A stretch of DNA of 18,055 nucleotides from JAHEJB01 sp041748175 (GTDB lineage: Bacteria; Bacteroidota; Rhodothermia; Rhodothermales; Rubricoccaceae). A model generated the notes under the pieces. The model did not search any database. It was not told where the DNA came from and was given only the letters and a program-made list of their open reading frames with translations. Where the stretch lies: assembly GCA_041748175.1 (NCBI GenBank), contig JBGTDU010000004.1, forward strand, positions 1 through 18,055, given 5' to 3'. The stretch's first letter is position 1. Every line of letters starts with the position of its first letter. This document shows, piece by piece, positions 1 through 6,721 of the stretch. Made by a program: the position numbers and the translations under genes.

Positions 1-1
1 G

Positions 2-103
2 TCGATGACGGACCTCGAACTGGCACAACTGAGTACTCTACGCAACACCATCTGCCCAAACGCAGAACAACCCGAAACGATCTCCTTCCGCCTGGCGGCA
101 TGA
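2..103 (+). CDS. possible 3' end of an unidentified CDS (partial)
   Basis: The frame starting at base 2 is open from the window edge to a TGA at 101-103 and would encode about 33 residues ending in ETISFRLAA. It resembles no family I recognise. It faces the HNH gene, which ends 10 bases further on. The short length means it could be a chance open frame; sequence to the left would decide. Low confidence. Confidence 0.2.
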   Translation, partial: SMTDLELAQLSTLRNTICPNAEQPETISFRLAA

Positions 104-113
104 CCTCCCGTTT

Positions 114-434
114 TTACACACGATTTGGGACATCACCGCCTTTGATCTGTGGAATGAGATGATCTATATGGATTCTATCGGTGGAGCCGCAATAGCAACA
201 TGAATGAGGATACTTGTATTTTATTTTTTCGTCGTCAAGTGTTGACCGCATACTCATTGTGCCAGATTTGAGGCCCTTATTGAGCTTGGCGCGAATCATG
301 TAATTCACTCTGCCATACTTCCTTGCACCGGATTCGACAGCCGCGTGTGCACATGCGAGATTGGCGTATGACCATGCTATGTGCTCCCTCACTGTATTTA
401 TTTCTGCCATGGTGCTCGACTGATCTCCAATCAA
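114..434 (-). CDS. HNH endonuclease-like protein, C-terminally short
   Basis: A 106-residue protein. Residues about 78-100 read CCYCGSTDRIHIDHLIP followed by QIKGG, which is the first zinc-knuckle Cys pair and the catalytic His-Asp-His part of an HNH/McrA-type nuclease. In the family this is normally followed by an Asn-containing turn and a second CxxC knuckle (pattern N-L-x-x-x-C-x-x-C-N). Here the frame stops ten residues after DHLIP, so the second half of the metal site is missing. The N-terminal 70 residues are basic and helical-looking and I do not recognise them. A second possible start lies 8 codons in (Met at 410). HNH proteins of this type occur alone or in mobile elements. This copy is probably truncated and inactive, although the real 3' end could have been displaced by a rearrangement near base 110. 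Domain call fairly sure, functionality doubtful. Confidence 0.55.
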   Translation of the reverse strand: MIGDQSSTMAEINTVREHIAWSYANLACAHAAVESGARKYGRVNYMIRAKLNKGLKSGTMSMRSTLDDEKIKYKYPHSCCYCGSTDRIHIDHLIPQIKGGDVPNRV

Positions 435-553
435 TCAATATATCGCCACGTCGCCCTCCGGCCGAGGAAGGCGTTTCGCCGTTCAGTTTGCGGGGAACTA
501 AGCGGGCTCACACGAATGGTCTAACTCACGAGCAAGAACAACACAAAGTCGCG

Positions 554-853
554 TCATGCAGGGTGCGCGGAAAATTTGACCCCAAGTGCCTTCGCCACCT
601 TCATCACCGTCTCGAAGCGCGGTTTCGCGCCGGGGGTGAGCGCCTTGTACAGGCTTTCACGGCCTAGCCCGGCATCCTTGGCTACTTGCGCCATTCCCTT
701 CGCGCGGGCCACGTCACCCAGCGCCAGAAGGAGCAAATCCGGGTCGTCGGTTTCCAGTACGGCGGTCATGTATTCGGCAATCGCATCGTCATCGTCCAGA
801 TATCTTGCGGCGTCGAAAGGGACGAGCTTGATGGGTGCGTCTATCTTTTTCAT
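554..853 (-). CDS. HigA-like helix-turn-helix antitoxin (addiction module antidote)
   Basis: A 99-residue DNA-binding antitoxin of the 'probable addiction module antidote protein' group. Residues 1-50 carry the acidic N-terminal part typical of this group (FDAARYLDDDDAIAEYMTAV). Residues 52-95 form a Cro/C1-like helix-turn-helix (GMAQVAKDAGLGRESLYKAL, then KPRFETVMKVAKALGVKF). In the family it neutralises a RelE/HigB-type mRNA-cleaving toxin and represses its own operon. The gene lies directly behind the toxin remnant, and its ATG overlaps the remnant's stop (ATGA, 850-853), the usual toxin-first order. The reading frame is intact and full length. With the toxin broken, it is probably now only a repressor or a protective antitoxin; that last point is inference. 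Confidence 0.85.
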   Translation of the reverse strand: MKKIDAPIKLVPFDAARYLDDDDAIAEYMTAVLETDDPDLLLLALGDVARAKGMAQVAKDAGLGRESLYKALTPGAKPRFETVMKVAKALGVKFSAHPA

Positions 854-1152
854 AGGTCCTCTCCAAGTTGTGCGGCGAGCGTCATTGCGCGCCGAATGTC
901 TTTCTTCTGCGCCGCCTTTTTACCGCCGTTGAGCAACACAAGAATGACGCGGCTCCTGCGCGTGAAATAGATCCGATAGCCGGGGCCTTAATGAACGCGC
1001 AACTCTGACACATCGCCATCAACCGGTTTCCAGTCGCCGAGGCTTCCCGCTTCGACGTGCCGCAGTCGAGCAACGATTCGGATCTGAGCACGCTTGTCCT
1101 TGAGACCATCGAGCCATGCAACGAACTCCTCGGTCTGCCGGATCGTGTACAT
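850..1152 (-). pseudogene. RelE/HigB-family toxin, interrupted by an in-frame TAA
   Basis: Reading the minus strand from the ATG at 1152 gives a colinear 100-residue addiction-module toxin. It begins MYTIRQTEEFVAWLDGLKD, then ARLRHVEAGSLGDWKPV, then SELRVH, a stop, and GPGYRIYFTRR, followed by a C-terminal part ending in RRAMTLAAQLGEDL. The stop is TAA at 988-990, codon 55, where relatives usually have a Tyr or another residue between RVH and GPGYR. The frame on both sides is intact, so one substitution (for example TAT or TAC to TAA) explains the break. The family is a ribosome-dependent mRNA interferase; the N-terminal 54 residues alone lack the C-terminal catalytic strand. It overlaps the downstream antitoxin by 4 bases and starts 51 bases past the end of accC. 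Confidence 0.85.
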
Positions 1153-1203
1153 GGCAGAATGTAGCCACCTGGATACAGACTGTCAAGCGACGACCTCGCC
1201 TGG

Positions 1204-2703
1204 CTACGCTTGATACCGCCGCATCGCCCAGCGGCTGAGGCCAGCGCTTTCGGTCGTTCCGTTAGTCGAGTGCGAAACCGTTTCGCCCTCCAACGCGATC
1301 AGCCCGGCGGCAACAACAGCAACACGTTGCAGATCGGCTGAAGGCGCGAGGTCTTCCGCATTGAAATGCTTTCCAACAAAGCCTGTGTCGAAATCGCCGG
1401 AGCGGAATGCCTCGCTCTGCATCACGAAGCGGCAGAACGGAATCGTCGTCTGGACACCCGCGATGTCGTACTCGGCGAGGGCGCGGTCCATTCTTGCGAT
1501 TGCGGCTTCCCGGGTCGGGGCCCACGCGCAAAGTTTGGAAATCATCGGGTCGTAGAACACAGGCACTTCGTCGCCTTCTTCGACGCCTGCATCGACCCGC
1601 ACGCCAAAACCGGAAGGCTGCCGATGCCTGAGCAACAGCCCCGGATCGGGAAGGAAGCCCGCAACAACGTCCTCGGCATACACCCGGCACTCGACCGCGT
1701 GGCCGTAAATGGATAGGTCGTCTTGTGTGTAGCCCAACTCTTCGCCTTCGGCTATCCGGATTTGCTCGGCAACGAGATCAAGGCCAGTGATCAGCTCTGT
1801 CACAGGATGCTCAACCTGGAGGCGCGTGTTCATTTCGAGGAAGAAGAACGCGCCGTCGTCAAACAGAAACTCAACCGTCCCGGCCCCGACGTAGCCGCAG
1901 GCCTCGGCGGCTTTGACAGCGGCTTCCCCCATCGCAGCGCGGAGTTCAGGCGTGAGGACGCTACTTGGAGCCTCCTCAATCACCTTCTGATGGCGGCGTT
2001 GGATGGAGCATTCGCGCTCAAACAGGTGGACAACGTTGCCGTGTGTGTCCGCCAGCACCTGAAATTCAATGTGCCGCGGTCCGGTCAGGTACTTCTCAAT
2101 GAACACGCGGTCGTCGCCGAAGGCATTGCGGGCCTCGCTCTGTGCGCCTCGCAACGCCGACTCGAAATCCTCGGGCTTCTCGACTACGCGCATCCCCTTC
2201 CCTCCTCCTCCGGCCGCCGCCTTGACTAACACCGGATAGCCGATTTCCTCGGCTGCTTTCATCGCCTCCGCTTCATCCTCAATGGCGTCCGGTGTGCCAG
2301 GCGCCATCGGAACGTTGGCCTGCTGCATTAGCAACCGCGCTTCGGTCTTGTCGCCCATCGTCCGAATCGCGTTCGGTGGTGGACCTATGAACGTAATTCC
2401 GGCCGCTGCACAGGCTTCCGCGAAGCTGGCGTTCTCGGAAAGGAAGCCGTATCCCGGATGGATCGCATCGACATTCGCCTTCTTTGCAACGTCTAGAATT
2501 TTCTCCTGCACGAGATACGATTCACTCGACGGTGCCGAACCAACACAATAGGCTTCGTCCGCCATCCGAACGTGCAAAGCTTTCTTGTCCGCTTCTGAGT
2601 AAACCGCCACCGTCCGGATCCCGCGCTCTCTGCATGTGCGCATAACCCGAACCGCGATCTCGCCCCGGTTGGCGACAAGCAGTTTGCGGATGGGTTGCGG
2701 CAT
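1204..2703 (-). CDS. accC: biotin carboxylase subunit of acetyl/propionyl-CoA carboxylase
   Basis: A 499-residue enzyme that carboxylates the biotin of a carrier protein using ATP and bicarbonate, the first half-reaction of acetyl-CoA (or propionyl-CoA) carboxylase. The order is complete: N-terminal KLLVANRGEIAVRVMR (8-22), IHPGYGFLSEN (81-91), the ATP-grasp glycine loop KAAAGGGGKGMR (161-172), ERECSIQRRHQK (229-240), and the metal/catalytic segment EMNTRLQVEHPVTE (290-303). The C-terminal domain runs to about 450, with a tail of about 50 residues resembling that of carboxylase alpha chains. There is no biotinyl domain (no AMKM-like motif), so a separate carrier protein is needed, and none is encoded nearby. 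The start is the ATG at 2703; I see no strong ribosome-binding site. Whether it serves acetyl-CoA or propionyl-CoA cannot be told from this subunit alone. Confidence 0.93.
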   Translation of the reverse strand: MPQPIRKLLVANRGEIAVRVMRTCRERGIRTVAVYSEADKKALHVRMADEAYCVGSAPSSESYLVQEKILDVAKKANVDAIHPGYGFLSENASFAEACAAAGITFIGPPPNAIRTMGDKTEARLLMQQANVPMAPGTPDAIEDEAEAMKAAEEIGYPVLVKAAAGGGGKGMRVVEKPEDFESALRGAQSEARNAFGDDRVFIEKYLTGPRHIEFQVLADTHGNVVHLFERECSIQRRHQKVIEEAPSSVLTPELRAAMGEAAVKAAEACGYVGAGTVEFLFDDGAFFFLEMNTRLQVEHPVTELITGLDLVAEQIRIAEGEELGYTQDDLSIYGHAVECRVYAEDVVAGFLPDPGLLLRHRQPSGFGVRVDAGVEEGDEVPVFYDPMISKLCAWAPTREAAIARMDRALAEYDIAGVQTTIPFCRFVMQSEAFRSGDFDTGFVGKHFNAEDLAPSADLQRVAVVAAGLIALEGETVSHSTNGTTESAGLSRWAMRRYQA

Positions 2704-2764
2704 GGACGTCAGGTTGGACAGGTGAATTTAGCAGCGTGACGGAGGACGGAACTCGTATGTTTGC

Positions 2765-2829
2765 CCCTCACCCCGGCCTCTTCCCGACGTGTCGGGACAG
2801 GCGCCAAGGCGAGAGGTCCGGGGTGAGGG
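2765..2829. repeat. REP-like palindromic element with nested hairpin
   Basis: The outer arms CCCTCACCCCGG (2765-2776) and CCGGGGTGAGGG (2818-2829) are perfect 12-base reverse complements. They extend inward by CCTCT/AGAGG (2777-2781 and 2812-2816) with one bulged base at 2817. A second hairpin, CCCGAC/GTCGGG (2783-2788 and 2791-2796), is nested inside. The element lies between the end of the hypothetical gene and the start of accC. It looks like a dispersed REP-type repeat; no clear U-tract follows in either direction, so a terminator role is less likely. Confidence 0.6.
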
Positions 2830-2899
2830 CGGTGCCAGGCGGAAAGTTGACACGAGCGTCCGCGTATCGAGGTTGCGAAGACTAAGCGCGCAGCGATTT

Positions 2900-3943
2900 T
2901 TATGGATTCAGCAGTCTGAACAGCACGGAATGCAACGCGCGGCTTGCACGCCCTGCATCGAGGAACAGGGATCGATCTTCGGGAAGGCCCACGCGCAGCC
3001 CATTCCGATACCGTTCAATCTCTCCCAGCGATTGCACGTAGTACGCCACGGGTTCGAGGCGCTCCGGCTTCATAATCAGGCGTTTGTTTGACACGATGAT
3101 AAGGCCGTTGTAGAGCTTGCCGGAAACCGCCTGTCGCGGAACAACAAGACGATCCGTGTCGCCCTTCGTCAGCGAGATCCTCTGGGCGCTCAGGGCTACG
3201 CGCAATCGGGCATAGTTGAGGCGCTGCCATTGGCCTGCCGTCTGAAAGTGACCATACTCGGCCGGAAGCAGTAGAATTCCAACGCTGACGGTCGGAAGCG
3301 GGCCGTGTTGGATCGCCCAGTTCCGAGCGGCCTCTGCCAGGAGTTTTTCAACGGTTGGCGGAATCTCAATCCCGACCTCAGCCCTCAGCGCTTCAATCTC
3401 CTTTCGTTCCTCGGGCGACAACATGCCGTCACAGACTGCGTGTGCAACAGTTGTGAGCAACCGCTCCCGAGCTACGGCCTCGTACGTCCCATCGGCCATG
3501 CGTGGATCGAGCCCCAACGTATGCTGGAGTTTGTAGAGCAGCAGGCGTTCTTCCAAGGATACACAGTCATCAGACAGAACGTTGGAAACGGTGCGCCCAA
3601 ATGCCCGCTCGTGAACCGGCTGAAGGTCGGCGTTGGTGAGGCGCAATGTGTCTGCAAGATGGGCCAGAACTCTGCGGTCGCGCTCAGCCAGATCACCCCG
3701 ATCCAGGCAGTAGTCGAGGAACGTCCTGTAGAGGCCGACACGCTCGGCGCCAAACGACGTCACAAAATCGAGCCCGTACTCCCGACAGATTCGCAACGCG
3801 TCCGCCGGGCCGTAGTCGCGAATCGAGGCGGCAGCCGCAATGAGGTTGTGGATCTCTACCCATGCGTTCCATTTCGGCTGAACGCCGATGGCGCGGTCGA
3901 GCGGCTCCGGCTCTTCGTATTCGAGAAGATCAAACGGAATCAC
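2900..3943 (-). CDS. uncharacterised protein with TerB-like helical repeats and a PH-like C-terminal domain
   Basis: A 347-residue soluble protein without signal peptide or membrane segment; I cannot name it. Residues about 75-195 contain three similar helical units, each opening with an acidic turn followed by Glu/Asp-rich helix starts: DRGDLAERD (81-89), SDDCVSLEE (124-132) and CDGMLSPEE (171-179). Such turns resemble the acidic sites of TerB-like domains. Residues about 245-345 look beta-rich (ALSAQRISLTKGD, KLYNGLIIVSNKRLIM, then a final helix RALHSVLFRLL), reminiscent of bacterial PH-like domains. The ATG lies 8 bases past the typA stop, so the two are almost certainly co-transcribed, which is a hint of a translation- or stress-related role but not proof. 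The domain readings are pattern-based inferences. Confidence 0.75.
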   Translation of the reverse strand: MIPFDLLEYEEPEPLDRAIGVQPKWNAWVEIHNLIAAAASIRDYGPADALRICREYGLDFVTSFGAERVGLYRTFLDYCLDRGDLAERDRRVLAHLADTLRLTNADLQPVHERAFGRTVSNVLSDDCVSLEERLLLYKLQHTLGLDPRMADGTYEAVARERLLTTVAHAVCDGMLSPEERKEIEALRAEVGIEIPPTVEKLLAEAARNWAIQHGPLPTVSVGILLLPAEYGHFQTAGQWQRLNYARLRVALSAQRISLTKGDTDRLVVPRQAVSGKLYNGLIIVSNKRLIMKPERLEPVAYYVQSLGEIERYRNGLRVGLPEDRSLFLDAGRASRALHSVLFRLLNP

Positions 3944-3951
3944 AGCGTGGG

Positions 3952-5784
3952 TCAGGCAACGATATCGGCCTTGCGGTTCATCATTGCACGTTTTCTGTCG
4001 TGCGGATCGGTGTGCCGCTTACGCAAACGCAATGACTTCGGCGTGACCTCAATCAGTTCGTCGTCGCGGATAAACTCGATGGCCTCCTCCAATGACATGA
4101 CGCGCGGTGGATCCATTTTGACGAAGAAGTCGGCGCTCGCCGCGCGATGGTTCGTCAGCTTTTTCTCCTTCGTGATGTTGGCTTCAAGGTCTTCGTCACG
4201 TGCGTTCTCGCCAATAATCATCCCGCCATACACTACGTCTCCGGGGCCGACGAAAAGCTGCCCACGCTCCTGCAAGTTTACGATGGAATAGCCCGTCACC
4301 TTGCCGTTCCGATCCGCGACGAGAGCACCTGTAGCACGATGCGTGATGTGCCCGGCCCACGGCCGGAAGCCATCGAAGATGTGCGTCAGCAGCCCCGTGC
4401 CTTTCGTATCCGTGAGGAATTCCGTCCGGTAGCCGATGAGGCCGCGAGCAGGAATCTCGAACTCCATGCGCACCCGCCCCGAGCCGTGGTTGATCATCTG
4501 CATCATCTGGCCCCTCCGTGTGCTCAGCTTCTCGATAACGACGCCCATGAACTCTTCCGCCACGTCGATCGTCGTGCGTTCGAACGGCTCGTTTTTCTTA
4601 CCGTCGACCTCTTTCGTAATCACTTGCGGCATGCCAACCGCAAACTCGTAGCCCTGGCGTCGCATTTGCTCGATGAGAATGGCAAGCTGGAGTTCTCCGC
4701 GTCCAAAAACTAGGTAGCGATCAGGAGTCTCGGTTTCTTCGATGCGGAGGGAAAGGTTTGATTCGCCCTCGCGTTGGAGGCGGTCTTTCAAGTTGCGCGA
4801 GGTCACGAATCTGCCCTCCTTGCCAGCGAATGGCGAGTCGTTGATGCGGAATTCCATCGACAGCGTGGGCTCATCCACATGCAGCGCCGGAAGCGGCTGC
4901 GGGTCATCCGCATCGGCGATCGATTCACCGAGGCCGATGCCCACCATGCCACCAATATGGACAACTTCGCCGGATGAGGCCTCGGTCACGGGCACCCGAT
5001 CTAACCCCTCATTGACAAAGAGCGCCGTCACCTGAGCGGACTTTGTCGCGCCGTCCCGGCCGCAAAGCACCACGCGCTGCTTCTCGCGGAGCGTACCGTT
5101 GACCACGCGGCCGATTGCCATGGGACCGAGATAGGCGTCGGGCTTGACGTCGGTGATGAGAACCTGCAACGATGCCTCTGTGTCTCCGGCAGGCGCGGGA
5201 ATAGTGTTCAGGATGGCGTCAAAAATCGGCTTGAGATCGGTGAGGGGTTGGTTGAGATCCGTCGTGCACTGGCCATCTTTTGCGACCGCATAAATCACCG
5301 GGAACTCGATCTGGCGCTCGTCGGCGTCAAGGTCGATGAACAGGTCGTAGACCTCGTTCAGGACGTCCTCGGCCCGCGCGTCACTCCGGTCGATTTTGTT
5401 GATGACGACGATCGCGGGAAGGCGCAAGTCCAAGGCCTTCGAGAGCACGAAGCGGGTTTGCGGAAGCGGCCCCTCGGCAGCATCGACGAGGAGCATGACG
5501 CCGTCTACCATACGGAGCGTGCGTTCCACCTCACCTCCAAAGTCGGCGTGGCCGGGCGTGTCGACGATGTTGATTTTGTGGTCGCCTACGCGCACGGCCG
5601 TGTTCTTGGCCATGATGGTGATGCCCTTCTCGCGCTCGAGGTCCATCGAGTCCATGACGCGCTCGGCCACGTCTTCGTTCTCACGAAACGTGCCACTCTG
5701 CCACAGCAGCGCGTCCACGAGCGTGGTTTTGCCGTGGTCCACGTGCGCGATGATGGCGATGTTGCGGATGGATTGCTGCTGCAT
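3952..5784 (-). CDS. typA: ribosome-associated GTPase TypA/BipA
   Basis: A 610-residue translational GTPase that binds the ribosome and assists ribosome assembly and growth under cold or stress. G-domain motifs are clear: AHVDHGKT (13-20), switch I REKGITI (51-57), DTPGHADFGG (75-84) and NKID (129-132). They are followed by the EF-G-like domains, including GRGELQLAILIEQMRREGYE-type sequence (here RRQGYEFAVGMPQVI), and by the TypA-specific C-terminal domain ending in lysine/arginine-rich SLRLRKRHTDPHDRKRAMM. Length matches the family. The ATG at 5784 has an AGGA about 7 bases upstream. The leader carries a terminator-like hairpin (see separate entry). The uncharacterised gene follows 8 bases after the stop, so the two form an operon. 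Confidence 0.97.
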   Translation of the reverse strand: MQQQSIRNIAIIAHVDHGKTTLVDALLWQSGTFRENEDVAERVMDSMDLEREKGITIMAKNTAVRVGDHKINIVDTPGHADFGGEVERTLRMVDGVMLLVDAAEGPLPQTRFVLSKALDLRLPAIVVINKIDRSDARAEDVLNEVYDLFIDLDADERQIEFPVIYAVAKDGQCTTDLNQPLTDLKPIFDAILNTIPAPAGDTEASLQVLITDVKPDAYLGPMAIGRVVNGTLREKQRVVLCGRDGATKSAQVTALFVNEGLDRVPVTEASSGEVVHIGGMVGIGLGESIADADDPQPLPALHVDEPTLSMEFRINDSPFAGKEGRFVTSRNLKDRLQREGESNLSLRIEETETPDRYLVFGRGELQLAILIEQMRRQGYEFAVGMPQVITKEVDGKKNEPFERTTIDVAEEFMGVVIEKLSTRRGQMMQMINHGSGRVRMEFEIPARGLIGYRTEFLTDTKGTGLLTHIFDGFRPWAGHITHRATGALVADRNGKVTGYSIVNLQERGQLFVGPGDVVYGGMIIGENARDEDLEANITKEKKLTNHRAASADFFVKMDPPRVMSLEEAIEFIRDDELIEVTPKSLRLRKRHTDPHDRKRAMMNRKADIVA

Positions 5785-5804
5785 GGTGCTTCCTGCTGAA
5801 ACGC

Positions 5805-5829
5805 AAAAAGGGCACGTCGCGACGCGCCC
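5805..5829 (-). terminator. terminator-like hairpin in the typA leader (attenuator candidate)
   Basis: On the minus strand, GGGC-G-CGTCGCGACG-T-GCCC (5829-5810) is a near-perfect GC-rich palindrome with only one non-Watson-Crick G.T pair in an otherwise complete stem. It is followed directly by TTTTT (5809-5805), the layout of an intrinsic terminator. The typA ATG lies 20 bases further on. No minus-strand gene is visible immediately upstream that it could serve, because the neighbours at 5956-6508 are on the plus strand. It may therefore attenuate typA. Structure is seen; function is inferred. Confidence 0.55.
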
Positions 5830-5928
5830 CTAGAAATAGGACGGGTAACCTATTGAACCCCGGAGGCCTCAGGGGCGAAGAATGCGGGGAAATGGGTGCC
5901 AGGAACCGCGACCATCGAAAGTGGTCGA

Positions 5929-5950
5929 ACACGTGCAGTTACACGTGTAA
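5929..5950. promoter_or_regulatory. palindromic operator candidate of the MazEF-type operon
   Basis: ACACGTG (5929-5935) and CACGTGT (5942-5948) form a perfect inverted repeat. The right half is itself a 12-base palindrome, TTACACGTGTAA (5939-5950). ACACGTG also occurs as a direct repeat 12 bases apart. The site ends 5 bases before the antitoxin ATG, where ribbon-helix-helix antitoxins usually bind to repress their own operon. Confidence 0.5.
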
Positions 5951-5955
5951 ATGAC

Positions 5956-6198
5956 ATGGCTCGCAAGCTCACCATCACCATCGACGAGGACGTCTACGAC
6001 GGCCTGTACCGCGTCGTCGGCCCTCGCCGCATCAGCCGTTTTATTGAGAAGCTCGTCCGCCCGCACGTAGTCTCGGAAGATTTGAGTGCTGGTTACGCAG
6101 CCATGGCGCAGGACGAGACGCGGGAAGCTGAGGCGTTGGAATGGTCGGAGGCCTTAATCGGCGATGTGAATCCGGAGGGCAATAATGACGCGCGGTGA
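5956..6198 (+). CDS. MazE-like ribbon-helix-helix antitoxin
   Basis: An 80-residue antitoxin. The N-terminal MARKLTITIDEDVYDGLYRV followed by GPRRISRFIEKLVRP is a ribbon-helix-helix DNA-binding unit (beta strand, then two helices). The acidic C-terminal part (SEDLSAGYAAMAQDETREAEALEWSEAL, here given in pieces: EDLSAGYAAMAQDE, TREAEALEWSEAL) is the expected toxin-binding tail. I chose the ATG at 5956 over an in-frame GTG at 5896 because the protein domain begins there and the upstream 60 bases hold the palindromic operator. The gene overlaps the toxin by 14 bases, indicating translational coupling. In the family it blocks a MazF endoribonuclease and represses the operon. Intact. Confidence 0.85.
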   Translation: MARKLTITIDEDVYDGLYRVVGPRRISRFIEKLVRPHVVSEDLSAGYAAMAQDETREAEALEWSEALIGDVNPEGNNDAR

Positions 6199-6508
6199 GG
6201 TCTGGTGGGTGGATTTCGATCCGTCCGTTGGCGGCGAGATTCAGAAGAGGCGCCCCGCCATAGTTCTCAGCAACGACGCCGCGAACCAGCATCTCAACCG
6301 CATACAGGTTGTTCCACTCACGTCAAACACCGGTCGCGTCTATCCGGGCGAGGCTCTCGTTAATTTTGCGGGAGGCAGAAGCAAAGCCATGGCCGACCAA
6401 CTCACAACAGTTAGCAAGAAGCGCTTCTCAAGCAAGGCGGGGGAGCTTTCGTTGGCAGATCTGAGGGCTGTAGAGAACGCGGTGCGCGTGCAGCTCGCAT
6501 TGAAGTAG
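6185..6508 (+). CDS. MazF/PemK-family endoribonuclease toxin
   Basis: A 107-residue toxin of the PemK/MazF fold. RGEVWWVDFDPSVGGEIQ (3-20), then KRRPAIVLSND (21-31) and RIQVVPLTSNTGRVYPGE (39-56) match the first strands and the substrate-site loop. DQLTTVSKKRFSSKAG and LSLADLRAVENAVRVQL complete the fold at the usual length. Family members cleave mRNA at short sequences until bound by their antitoxin. The frame is intact, unlike the toxins of two other modules in this window. Its stop (6506-6508) directly abuts the stop of the convergent Bfd-like gene at 6509, leaving no intergenic base. Confidence 0.9.
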   Translation: MTRGEVWWVDFDPSVGGEIQKRRPAIVLSNDAANQHLNRIQVVPLTSNTGRVYPGEALVNFAGGRSKAMADQLTTVSKKRFSSKAGELSLADLRAVENAVRVQLALK

Positions 6509-6721
6509 TCAGTCGTCAGCAACTAGCTCATTGAAAACCACCTCTCCCGTCCGCAGCATGCGGCGGACGTAGGGATGGCAGAGCTCGCACTGTTCCCCGA
6601 ATCGAACATGCTGCTGTAACTCGGGAATTGAGGTCGCGCCGGTGGCTTCCGCGACTTCCTTTAGTTCCTGAAACGGGCAGAAGAAGCAGTAGCACCGGTC
6701 GATGTGGATGTCCTGCATCAT
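6509..6721 (-). CDS. Bfd-like [2Fe-2S] small protein
   Basis: A 70-residue protein with Cys10-x-Cys12 and, 32 residues later, Cys45-x-x-Cys48 (CYCFFCPF, then GEQCELCHPYVRRML). This matches the CxC-x31-32-CxxC pattern that binds a [2Fe-2S] cluster in bacterioferritin-associated ferredoxins and BFD domains. A further Cys15 is present. The protein is single-domain and has no signal peptide, so it is cytoplasmic. Its ATG overlaps the stop of the propeller lipoprotein by 4 bases (6718-6721), so it belongs to the riboswitch-controlled B12 unit. A plausible role is electron delivery for intracellular corrin reduction, but nothing in the sequence proves a partner. Bfd proper releases iron from bacterioferritin; no bacterioferritin is encoded here. 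Confidence 0.8.
   Translation of the reverse strand: MMQDIHIDRCYCFFCPFQELKEVAEATGATSIPELQQHVRFGEQCELCHPYVRRMLRTGEVVFNELVADD

Noticed and set aside
435..553. Searched for a promoter, operator or RNA between the HNH gene and the antitoxin
   Set aside because: No convincing palindrome or promoter pattern seen.
882..1121. Open frame of 79 codons on the minus strand starting MHGSMVSRTS
   Set aside because: It is a different frame of the HigB-like toxin remnant; the true coding frame is clear from its similarity to the toxin family.
1183..1213. Inverted repeat TCAAGCG/CGCTTGA spanning the accC stop, considered as a terminator
   Set aside because: Only 7 base pairs with a 17-base loop and no U-tract on either strand; too weak to annotate.
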